Source: Kolteria novifilia (GTDB taxonomy: Bacteria > Planctomycetota > Planctomycetia > Kolteriales > Kolteriaceae). From it: a stretch of 64,000 nt of DNA. The stretch lies in the NCBI GenBank assembly GCA_007748055.1, contig CP036279.1, positions 744,001-808,000 of the forward strand, written 5' to 3'. The notes below the pieces were generated by a model that did not search any database, was not told the origin of the DNA, and worked only from the letters and a program-made list of their open reading frames with translations. Shown in pieces: positions 52,638-60,992 of this stretch; the first letter of the stretch is position 1; every line of letters begins with the position of its first letter. A program made the position numbers and the translations under genes.

Positions 52638-54989
52638 TCAGTTGCCGAAATCGAAGAGGTTGCTCTTCTTGGGGGGAGCCCCATTCTTCGGCGCCGCTTG
52701 CTTGGCGGGTGGCTGCTGATTCTTGGGCGGAGCCGCCGCGGGAGCTTGGGGCGCTCGTGGTGTTCCGGGAGCGGCCGGTTGGGTGATGTCGAGTTGGTCG
52801 AGTCGACGGCCGACTTCCGCCGGCGTCGGGTTGAGCAAGCCGGCGAGTCGACCGAGCATGATCGCCAACCCGGGCTCCTTCGTCTGGGAACCGAGGTTCA
52901 CCAAGTCGGTCTCGAGATTCCCCGGAAGTAGCGATCGTCCTGAAAGCTGGATGTTCTGGCAAAGGGCCGCCGCGGACGCGATCCGATTGGCCGCCGGCAA
53001 TTGCTGGATGAGAACGACTTCGGCGAGCCGGCGTTGGTTGACGTCGGAGGCGAGGTAACCCAAGGCTTGAGCGGCCACCGGACCGAGATTGGGATCGTCG
53101 AGCAGTTCCGCGATCGCCGGGGCGGCGGGGGCGACGTTGATCGAAGGCAGCTCTCCGCGAGCCAATCGCAGGAGCGCCTCGATCGCGACCTGACGCTGTT
53201 GCTGCCGGACGGCCGCCGGCATCGCTTGCGGCATCGGGTCTTGCATGACGACGTTCATCACCTTGCCCAGTTCCTCACCGGATTGGACTCCTTCGGGAAT
53301 GGTGGTCACATCGGGATAGCGTCTCGAAAGGGACTCCAAACGGCCGCGCGGATCGTCGGTGATCGGGATGAGGATCGGAATGCTCTGGGTCCGACGATCG
53401 GCACGCAGGTTGGCGATCGTGTCGTTGATGCGCCATTGGGTGATCGTTGGCGAGAGTAGGATCAGGTCGACGGGGCCGGCCTGCGCCGCCGTTCGGAACC
53501 CTTCGCGACCGTTCGGCTCGTGCCGCGCGGCATAGCCCAGATCCTTGACGATCAACCCATAACGTCCGGAGCGTTCGTTGCTCTCGTCGATGATCAGCGC
53601 GATCGGCTCTTGGGTCGTTCCCAGGGCCCGCGTGAGCGTTTCGACGACGCGTTGACGCTTGGGGAACGCCGATTTGGGATGGATCTGAAGGATTGCCATC
53701 GCGGCGGCGAATTGAACTTGCGGATCGGGGTAGTCGATCGCCTGAAGCAGTGGTCCCGGGGTGCTCGGCCCGACCGCGACACTCACCTCGTCACCGATCA
53801 TCCCCAAGTTCTTGACCGCGCCGAGGACGACGGCGTTGGCCTGTTTCTTCTGGCTCGCGTCGCTTGCGCGGTTGGCCCACGCCATCTCTTGCAGCAGGAG
53901 TTGGCTCGTCAGCGTCGGGCCCGCGGAAAGCATGTCGCGAATGACGGTGGCCGGGATCGGCTGACCGGCGGTGGTCCGCTGATCGCTCCAAAGAAGCGAA
54001 AGCCGCAAGAGCGTCCTCTGAATCTGTTGATTCTCCGGATTGCTCACGAGCGCCGCCTGGGCGGCTTGTACGGCGCGGCGGAAGCGAACTTCCGAGGCCG
54101 GAAGCTTCTCCATCACCGGTTTGCCCTGCTTCCACGACCAGGTCTCGATCATCTCGCTGCTGGGAGTGATACCCCCGAGATCATCGGTGTAGCGGAAGAG
54201 GGCACTGGCGGTGCTGGGAAGGCTCGAGGGATCGACGCCCCCTATCTCCCCCAGCGCGGTTTTCGCCCGCGCTCGCAGCGTCGCGGGATGTTTCGGATCC
54301 GCGAGGTAAAGCCAGAGCCATCGGGCCGACTCGGGGACTCGCCAGCGGGCGAGGACTTCAATCGCGATGCTGGCCAGGCTGTTGTCACCCGACTCGAGCA
54401 TGGTCGCGACGGCGGGCCAGGTCGTCTTGGGCATTCCCATCAGCGCGGCGATCATGACCGACTCGTCATTGCTCTGCTGCTCGAGGGCCTCGACGAAGTA
54501 GGGGATCGCCGCGATCCCGATATTGCGGAGTTGCCCGATCGCGAAGGCTCGCTCGCCCGGCGTCTTCTGGATCTGGGCGAGATAGTGCCGGATGCGGTCG
54601 GGATCGTTGTTGTGAGCCCGCGCGGCTTTGCCGGCGACGCGAAGCAGTTCTTTCGCGTCCGGCCCCAGTTCGGGCATCCGCGAGAGACGTAGCAGCAAGT
54701 CGGGACCGTATTGCTCTTGGATCGGGACGACCTGGGCTTCGAGATCGGGACGCGCGACCAACGCCTTGAGGTAAGCCTTGGCGCGATCGACTTTGCCGTG
54801 GCGTAGCTCTCGATCGACGACGCGCCACAGATCGGCCGTCGTCTCCGGTGGCTGCAGAAAACGGTCGATGCTCGAGGGAGCCCCCGGAACGAGCGTCCGT
54901 TCGGCGCTGGGAGGTTGCGCCTGGGCGAGCAACGGGGCGACGAGCATCGCCGACAGCGACGTTCGGAGCAAGAAACGCTTCGTGTTCAT
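52638..54989 (-). CDS. secreted HEAT-repeat protein with a degenerate receiver domain
   Basis: 783 residues from the ATG at 54989. A signal peptide (RTSLSAMLVAPLLAQAQ) is followed by HEAT repeats (about 60-280: NIGIAAIPYFVEALEQQSND, IAIEVLARWRVPE) and a helical middle. Residues 462-582 look like a response-regulator receiver: IALIIDESNERSGRYGLIVK, then AGPVDLILLSP, IPILIPIT, and VTTIPEGV. The phospho-acceptor place is Ser (LLSP for LLDx) and the Lys place is lost, so it cannot be phosphorylated in the normal way. The tail is Pro/Ala/Lys-rich, ending NLFDFGN. Location and architecture together are odd. Confidence 0.8.
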   Translation of the reverse strand: MNTKRFLLRTSLSAMLVAPLLAQAQPPSAERTLVPGAPSSIDRFLQPPETTADLWRVVDRELRHGKVDRAKAYLKALVARPDLEAQVVPIQEQYGPDLLLRLSRMPELGPDAKELLRVAGKAARAHNNDPDRIRHYLAQIQKTPGERAFAIGQLRNIGIAAIPYFVEALEQQSNDESVMIAALMGMPKTTWPAVATMLESGDNSLASIAIEVLARWRVPESARWLWLYLADPKHPATLRARAKTALGEIGGVDPSSLPSTASALFRYTDDLGGITPSSEMIETWSWKQGKPVMEKLPASEVRFRRAVQAAQAALVSNPENQQIQRTLLRLSLLWSDQRTTAGQPIPATVIRDMLSAGPTLTSQLLLQEMAWANRASDASQKKQANAVVLGAVKNLGMIGDEVSVAVGPSTPGPLLQAIDYPDPQVQFAAAMAILQIHPKSAFPKRQRVVETLTRALGTTQEPIALIIDESNERSGRYGLIVKDLGYAARHEPNGREGFRTAAQAGPVDLILLSPTITQWRINDTIANLRADRRTQSIPILIPITDDPRGRLESLSRRYPDVTTIPEGVQSGEELGKVMNVVMQDPMPQAMPAAVRQQQRQVAIEALLRLARGELPSINVAPAAPAIAELLDDPNLGPVAAQALGYLASDVNQRRLAEVVLIQQLPAANRIASAAALCQNIQLSGRSLLPGNLETDLVNLGSQTKEPGLAIMLGRLAGLLNPTPAEVGRRLDQLDITQPAAPGTPRAPQAPAAAPPKNQQPPAKQAAPKNGAPPKKSNLFDFGN

Positions 54990-55029
54990 CGAGAGGTCTC
55001 CCTCGCGGCGCATAATCTCGATGCACCCG

Positions 55030-56415
55030 CTATGACAGTTCCAATCCGAGACGCTTGCCCCAGATGCGTAGTTGTTTCTCGACCCGCTCGGGAGCGGTCG
55101 ACCCCTCACTCTGGAACGCCGCCAGCGCCCGTTCGACGCCGAGCGATGACTTGACGTCGTTGCCCTTGCCCGGAGCCAGGGCTTCGAAGAGTTCGAGGTC
55201 CAGTTCCGCGAGCGTGCATTGGCGTTCGATCGCTTCGCGAACCAGTCCTCCGACCGCCTCGTGGGCCGATCGCATCGGGACGCCGACTTTGATCAGTTGC
55301 TCCATGAGGGTCGTGGCGTCGAGAAAGCCCTCCGGCAACCGCTCAGCGATCGACTCTCGATTGAGCGTCGTCTCGGCGATCAGCGGCTCGGCGAGCTCGA
55401 GACACGCGAGCACCGTCTCCATCGCGTCGAACAACGGCGGCTTGTCCTCTTGGAGGTCGCGGTTGTACGCCAGCGGCAACGCCTTGACCAAGACGAGCAG
55501 CGACTGCAAGTCGCCGATGACGCGGGCACTCTTGCCACGGATCAACTCGAGGATGTCCGGGTTCTTCTTGTGCGGCATGATGCTCGACCCGGTGCAGAAA
55601 GCGTCGGGAAGCGTCAGCACGTCGAACTCGGTCGTCGCCCAAATGATCCACTCTTCCGCCCACGACGAGAGGTGCTCGGCCACCATCGTCAGGACGAAGA
55701 CGGTCTCGATCGCGAAATCGCGATCACTGGAGACGTCGATGCTGTTGGCCGCCACGCCGTCGAAGCCGAGAGCCTCGGCGACGAACTGACGATCGATGGG
55801 CAGCGTGGTCCCCGCGAGCGCCGCCGCTCCCAACGGAAGCGTGTTGAGCCGGGCGCGACAGTCGCGGGCGCGGTCGCGGTCTCGCTGCAATTTTTCCACA
55901 TAGGCGAGCAACGCGTGGGCGACGAGCACCGGTTGAGCCCGTTGAAGATGAGTATACGCCGGTACAATCACGTCCTTGTACCGAAAGCCCGTGGTCACGA
56001 AAGCCCGCTGAACCGCTTCCAAACGGCTATCCAGTAGATCCAGATGTTTTCGGACCCACAGTTTCAGGTCGGTGGCGACTTGGTCGTTGCGACTGCGGGC
56101 GGTGTGGAGTTTGCGGCCGGTGTCTCCGACGAGCTCGATGAGCCGGCGCTCGATGTGCATGTGAATGTCTTCGAGCGAGATGTCATACGTGAAGTCGCCC
56201 TTTTCGATCTCGTCGCGGATCGTCACCAGCGTCTTGTCGAGTTGGTCGGCTTCCTCGCTGGTGATGATGCCGACGTGGGCGAGCATCGATGCGTGGGCTC
56301 GGCTTCCTTCGATGTCCTCGCGGTAGAGGCGGTGATCAAAGCTGATCGACTCCGTGAACTGCTCGACGCGCCGGTCGGTTCCCTCGGGCAGCCTCCCGCT
56401 CCATGCCTTACCCAT
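55030..56415 (-). CDS. argH: argininosuccinate lyase
   Basis: 461 residues, family-normal length. The fumarase/aspartase superfamily signature is GSSIMPHKKNPD, with Ser of the flexible loop as catalytic base. Other family blocks: WSGRLPEGTDRRVEQFTESI, GRKLHTARSRNDQV, YTHLQRAQPV and SYVGL-equivalent VSSDRDFAIE. It cleaves argininosuccinate to arginine and fumarate, the last step of arginine synthesis. No other arg gene is near. It stops 40 bases upstream of the HEAT-receiver gene's start; both are on the minus strand. Confidence 0.97.
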   Translation of the reverse strand: MGKAWSGRLPEGTDRRVEQFTESISFDHRLYREDIEGSRAHASMLAHVGIITSEEADQLDKTLVTIRDEIEKGDFTYDISLEDIHMHIERRLIELVGDTGRKLHTARSRNDQVATDLKLWVRKHLDLLDSRLEAVQRAFVTTGFRYKDVIVPAYTHLQRAQPVLVAHALLAYVEKLQRDRDRARDCRARLNTLPLGAAALAGTTLPIDRQFVAEALGFDGVAANSIDVSSDRDFAIETVFVLTMVAEHLSSWAEEWIIWATTEFDVLTLPDAFCTGSSIMPHKKNPDILELIRGKSARVIGDLQSLLVLVKALPLAYNRDLQEDKPPLFDAMETVLACLELAEPLIAETTLNRESIAERLPEGFLDATTLMEQLIKVGVPMRSAHEAVGGLVREAIERQCTLAELDLELFEALAPGKGNDVKSSLGVERALAAFQSEGSTAPERVEKQLRIWGKRLGLELS

Positions 56416-56788
56416 GAAATCCCCTCATTGGTCTGCTTGTCTCGGCCATTGCTTGCTTGTGTCCGGTCGAAAGAGGATGGGTAGTCCCGAAAAAGACGCG
56501 GCGCCCGAATCGCGCGCGGGCCTTACGAGGACATCGGCATCCTCCAGCAAGCCTCTATTGTATCCGCGGGGAAAGGGAGAAACATTCCGGCCCAACCGGG
56601 TCGCGTCGCAAGACCATTCGCGATAGGTGGACGGCTGGTTGTAGCGATCGAGCCGATTGACCCGAGGAAAGATGTTTTGCGGGACCTCCCCGAGCGTTCC
56701 CGGGCGGATTGAGCGGAGCCCAGTGAAGGGCCGTCTCCAGGATCGTCGACGATCGAAAGAGATACGAACTTCTGTCCAGGAATGAGCG
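56416..56788. other. divergent intergenic region, no gene seen
   Basis: 373 bases between argH and a plus-strand secreted protein. Frames are short and unconvincing. No repeat element or RNA gene is recognised; promoters of both neighbours must be inside. A pair of assignable boxes cannot be defended. Confidence 0.4.
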
Positions 56789-57256
56789 ATGATGGACAAA
56801 CGGCTACCACCGACACGAGCGGAACGCTCGCGTCGCGGCATCGTCGTGGCCCTGGCGACGGCTTGTTGCGTCGCGTTCGGGGCGGGCTTCGTCGCGAGTT
56901 CCCAGGGCGCCGAGCCGATCTGGCCGACTCCGACCGAGCCCGTTCCCGGGCAGAATCGGCTCTGGCTCAAGCCGAACATGGGCGTCTACTACCCCGACGC
57001 CTACTTCTCGCGTCAATACCTGCGCGATGTTCCCGTCGGTCCCGATCAGGTGATTCTCTACAGTCGCTTGCGACCGTACGAGAACTATGGTCGCTTCCGG
57101 CTCGGGGTTCCCGTCTCCGGGTTGACGGACGGGAAGATCCATTCGGACCGATTCCCCTACCGCTACGACTTCGGCTTTCAGCCGGTGGAAGCTCCGAGCG
57201 TTCCGCCCCGCAACATCTGTGAGGATCGCCGGTTGGCTCGGGAAGCTGGCAGGTAG
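56789..57256 (+). CDS. small secreted protein, unknown function
   Basis: 155 residues, start ATG at 56789 or the next codon, with AGGA upstream. A basic N-terminus and hydrophobic stretch (GIVVALATACCVAFGAGFVA) form a signal or anchor. The mature part contains NRLWLKPNMGVYYPDAYFSR and RLRPYENYGRFRLGVPVSG, rich in Tyr, Pro and Arg. No family recognised. It is convergent with bamA. Confidence 0.65.
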   Translation: MMDKRLPPTRAERSRRGIVVALATACCVAFGAGFVASSQGAEPIWPTPTEPVPGQNRLWLKPNMGVYYPDAYFSRQYLRDVPVGPDQVILYSRLRPYENYGRFRLGVPVSGLTDGKIHSDRFPYRYDFGFQPVEAPSVPPRNICEDRRLAREAGR

Positions 57257-57400
57257 GTCTTCGACGTTCACGACGCTGCCGGGTGCCACTGGCTGCTTGT
57301 CAGCCAGTGACTCGGGTCAACGACCTTTCCCCGCAGGCGTGAACTCACACGCATGCCCACGGTGGCTTGGTGCATGGCACCCAGAGCGGGAAGCTCGCGA

Positions 57401-59755
57401 TTAACGGAAGACGCCGAGGAAGAAGCTGAAGAGCTGCTCGTCGTCCTCCGGGCCCTTCGACACCGGGAAGCCGAAGTCGAACGCCAGCGGCACCGGACCC
57501 ATCTGCGGGATGCGAACCCGAAGTCCAAAACCGAGCGCCACCCGGTAGTCGGTGATCTCGACGTCGGTCTCGACAGTACCGGCGTCGGCGAAGAAGACGA
57601 GGCCGAGATTGTCGTCCGCCGTGACCGGCATGTAGTACTCGGCACTGGTGAGCATCATGAACCGGCCACCGACCTCGGTACCCAACTGCGTCGGGCCGAC
57701 CCCTCGGAACTCGAAGCCTCGAATCGAACCGAAACCACCGGCGAAGAACCGCTCGAAGGTCGGGATATTGTCCCCCGCGATTCCCAGCTCGCCGACGAAC
57801 GAGATGACGTGCTTACCACTGCCGTCACCCCGCTGGAGCCCTGGGACGGCCCAGTATTGGCGGCCCTCGATGCCCCACTTCGGGAAGTCGTAGTCGCCGA
57901 AGAGTTGTTCGACCGACGTCTCGATGAAGTGACCCTTGGTCGGGTTCATGTGCGAGTCGCGGGTATCGTGACTGAGCGTCGCCCCGACACCGGTCAGGAA
58001 GTTGTCCCCCAACGTATCGGCGATATCGGGAGCGACCGGCTGTTGCGGATCGCTGATGTTAATCTGGTCGATGCGATAGGTGAGCGAGCCGCCGATCGTC
58101 TTGGTGAACTGCCGACCGAGACTGAAGCGACCGCCGACGCGTTCTTCGTCGTACTGCGTGTAGATCCGGCGATAGAAGTAGCCGCTGGTCGAGAGACTGT
58201 ACTTCGTGCCGAACAGACGCGGTTCGCGGAACGTCGCCGAGTACCGCTGCACTTCCGTTCCGGGAACGGCTTCCAATCGCAGTTCCTGGCCCGCACCGCG
58301 GAAGGCCCGCATGCTCGCGAGGTCCGAGAGGCTTCGCGGGAAGCGGAACAGATCGAAGTTCCGTTCGTGCAAGACGAGGCTACCGCCGAAGCCGCTATTG
58401 GAGTTGACGCCGACACCGAAGAGGAGCGATCCGGTCTGGGCTTCCTCGACGTTCACCAGGACGTCTTGGTACTCGTCCTCGGGATCGTTGGCCGGGTCCC
58501 AGGAGACGGTCGGGAAGGTGCCCGACTGGGGATCGACTTGAAAGAGCCGGGTTTCGACGAGGTTTTGCTGGCTCTTTCGAAGTTCGGTGGTGCTCGCCTG
58601 CTGTCCCGGTTCGAGGTCCATGTACTGACGCACGACACGCGACTTGGTGATCTCGTTGCCCACGACGCGGATCTCGCCGACCTTGCGCGGGAAGTCCTCG
58701 CGGACCTGGTAGACGATGTCGACCGTTCCGGGCTCGTCCCGGTAGCGAACGTCGGCGTTGACGACGGTGTGGATGTAGCCGCTATGACCGTAGGTATCCT
58801 GGATGGTGCGGGTGTCGGCGGTGAGCTTGTCGCCTTGGACCTCGCTGCCGGCGGTCAGGGTCAGCTTGTCAATAAGCTCTTCCTCGGGGAAGGCTTTGTT
58901 CCCCGCGAAGGCGATCGAGTTGACTTTGTAGCGTGGGCCTTCGTCGATGACATAGACGATCTTGATGCGATCGCGATCCTCGCTCCAGTCGAGCCGACGA
59001 CCGACCTTGACGTCGAGGAAGCCGAAGCGACGGTAGTACTCGATGAGCCCGGAGATGTCCAAATCGACCTTCTGGGGATCGTACTTCGTCGGGATGACGC
59101 CGAGGATCGGTTTCGCTTTCACCATCGTGAGCAGTCGAGCGCCGCCGACGAACTCATTGCCCTCGAAGGTGATCCACTTGACTTTGGTCTTGGGGCCTTC
59201 GGTGATCTTGAAGACGACACGCTTGTCGCCGCGTTGGCCCCCTTCGAAGAGCTCGACCGACGCGAAGGGGTAGCCCTTGTCGCGGTAGAGCTGTTCGATG
59301 CGTTTGGCCATGACACGGTTGAGGCCGGGGTCCATCGCCTTGCCTTTGCGAAGCCCCGTCTCCTCCATGAGCTTGTCGGTTTTGATCTTCTTGTTGCCGA
59401 TGAACTTGAGTTCCTGGATGAAGGGTCGTTCGATCACCCGGTAGGTGACGACGATCCCCTCGGAGGTGGAACTTCTGTCGACGGCGACGTCGTAGAACCA
59501 ACGCTCCTTGTAGAGGCGTCGGACATCGGCTTGGACCGTTTCCTCGCGGTAGGGTCGACCGGCGTGGGTCTTGATCTTACTGAGGATACGTTCGGTCGCG
59601 ATCGTCGCGTTGCCCGCCACTTCGACTTTCGCGACGATCGGCTCGTCCGTGGGTTCGACGTCTTGGGCGGAGGCGGAAGTCGCTCCGAACAAGACGAGCC
59701 CCAGCACAAACGAGGCGACCGCGGTCCGTGCGCCCATCATTGGCTTGATGCTCAT
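57401..59755 (-). CDS. bamA: outer membrane protein assembly factor BamA
   Basis: 784 residues from the ATG at 59755; a GTG at 59791 would add 12 residues before the signal peptide. A signal peptide (TAVASFVLGLVLFGATSASAQ) is followed by five POTRA-like units (about 40-420; IVAKVEVAGNATIATERILSKI, IQELKFIGNKKIKTDKLMEE, VKWITFEGNEFVGGARL, VNSIAFAGNKAFPEEELIDK, VGEIRVVGNEITKSRVV) and a 16-strand barrel with FFAGGFGSIRGFEFRGVGP, the conserved barrel motif (VRGF/Y type). The C-terminus ends in Phe-Arg. It inserts beta-barrels in the outer membrane, so the host has a didermic envelope. Confidence 0.94.
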   Translation of the reverse strand: MSIKPMMGARTAVASFVLGLVLFGATSASAQDVEPTDEPIVAKVEVAGNATIATERILSKIKTHAGRPYREETVQADVRRLYKERWFYDVAVDRSSTSEGIVVTYRVIERPFIQELKFIGNKKIKTDKLMEETGLRKGKAMDPGLNRVMAKRIEQLYRDKGYPFASVELFEGGQRGDKRVVFKITEGPKTKVKWITFEGNEFVGGARLLTMVKAKPILGVIPTKYDPQKVDLDISGLIEYYRRFGFLDVKVGRRLDWSEDRDRIKIVYVIDEGPRYKVNSIAFAGNKAFPEEELIDKLTLTAGSEVQGDKLTADTRTIQDTYGHSGYIHTVVNADVRYRDEPGTVDIVYQVREDFPRKVGEIRVVGNEITKSRVVRQYMDLEPGQQASTTELRKSQQNLVETRLFQVDPQSGTFPTVSWDPANDPEDEYQDVLVNVEEAQTGSLLFGVGVNSNSGFGGSLVLHERNFDLFRFPRSLSDLASMRAFRGAGQELRLEAVPGTEVQRYSATFREPRLFGTKYSLSTSGYFYRRIYTQYDEERVGGRFSLGRQFTKTIGGSLTYRIDQINISDPQQPVAPDIADTLGDNFLTGVGATLSHDTRDSHMNPTKGHFIETSVEQLFGDYDFPKWGIEGRQYWAVPGLQRGDGSGKHVISFVGELGIAGDNIPTFERFFAGGFGSIRGFEFRGVGPTQLGTEVGGRFMMLTSAEYYMPVTADDNLGLVFFADAGTVETDVEITDYRVALGFGLRVRIPQMGPVPLAFDFGFPVSKGPEDDEQLFSFFLGVFR

Positions 59756-60410
59756 GGACTGTCCCGTGCTTTTGATTTCGATGATCGCCACCAGCGAGCG
59801 TTACGCCGTTGGACCACCTCGAGGAGCGGCCTGAGGGTAGGCGCTGCCCATTTCGAGAGAGTCACAGCTCGTTGGCGACGATCGTTCGCTTTCCGCCGGT
59901 GCCTACCTTCCGCGTGGTTCGCTAGCCGACGATCGGCTTACCTCACCAAGGGCGAGGAAACGCGAGCCCATCGAGCGCCAACTCGCCAACGGCGAGTCCC
60001 CGTAGCAGCTCGATCGCGTACAAAGTGTGCAGTCACCAAATGGATTCGACGGGGGGATAGTCCCGGACTGAAATTGCGTCAAGGCCGATTTGACTTCGTT
60101 CGCGATGGAAAGGCTCGGTCGATGTGTCGCGGTCCTTGGGCGACGGACGCCATTGGGCTCCCAAGGGATTCCCCATCTTTCCAAGACGCCCCAAGGGCGG
60201 TACTTCCTCGGTTTGAATCTTGCCAAGTTGACGCCGAACAACAAAGATACCGGTCGGGGAATGGCAGTGGCGGCGGCATGGGGCGCCCATGACGCTCGGT
60301 GAAGAATCGGTGAAGAGCGTCGGGCTCGCCGTCGGGCCATGTGAACGTCAACGCGGCTCGAGACGTAGCGTAGGATCGGGGAACCGCTCGGTTTCGCTCG
60401 CCCGCACACC
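59756..60410. other. 655-base intergenic region, no gene seen
   Basis: The region separates divergent bamA and the Nudix gene. Frames on both strands overlap each other and resemble no family. I see no tRNA-like cloverleaf, tandem repeat or hairpin with a T-tract. Size alone leaves room for a small RNA or a short protein missed by eye. Confidence 0.4.
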
Positions 60411-60992
60411 ATGTTTTCTGTGATGGACCACGCCGTGAAGATCGTTGACGCCCGCACCATTCACGAAGGTAAGAAGTTCGACCTCGTTCGCCACGTCATG
60501 CAGACCAGCGACGGCAAACGCGTCGAGCGTGATTTTTGCCGGCACCAGGGAGCGGTCGTCATTATCCCGCTGTTGCCGGGAGATCGTGTTGTGCTCATTC
60601 GCAACTATCGTCATGCTCCCGATGTCGTCCTGCTGGAGTTGCCGGCGGGGACGCTCGACGCTGGGGAGAACCCCGACGACGCGGCGGTGCGCGAACTTGC
60701 CGAGGAGACCGGTTATCGCGCCGGGTCGATCGAACGACTCACGGAGTTCTACCCATCGCCGGGCATTAGCAACGAGCGGATGTATCTTTACGTGGCCGAA
60801 CGGATGACCGCCGGGGAGATGGCCCTCGAGGAGGATGAACAGATCGTTCCCGAGATCGTTCCTCTAAAGGAAGCACTCGCGATGGCTTCCGACGGCCGAC
60901 TTCGCGACGCGAAAACGATGGTGGGGCTGTGGTTCTTCGCGATTCGACGGGGGCTTCTGACCACCGTCCCGCCGAAGGAGGACGGTGCATGA
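60411..60992 (+). CDS. Nudix hydrolase, ADP-ribose pyrophosphatase type
   Basis: 193 residues (ATG at 60411 or 60423). The Nudix box is complete: GTLDAGENPDDAAVRELAEETG, written G-x5-E-x7-REL-x-EE-x-G. The preceding VVLIRNYRHAPDVVLLELPAG and the following PSPGISNERMYLYVAE are typical of the ADP-ribose pyrophosphatase group (NudF/YffH), which cleaves ADP-ribose to AMP and ribose-5-phosphate with Mg. Its stop overlaps the ptsI start (ATGA), so both come from one messenger. Confidence 0.9.
   Translation: MFSVMDHAVKIVDARTIHEGKKFDLVRHVMQTSDGKRVERDFCRHQGAVVIIPLLPGDRVVLIRNYRHAPDVVLLELPAGTLDAGENPDDAAVRELAEETGYRAGSIERLTEFYPSPGISNERMYLYVAERMTAGEMALEEDEQIVPEIVPLKEALAMASDGRLRDAKTMVGLWFFAIRRGLLTTVPPKEDGA

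Noticed and set aside
57353-60292. 979-codon open frame on the plus strand opposite bamA
   Set aside because: It mirrors bamA codon by codon, has no family resemblance and is an effect of GC-rich third positions in the true gene.
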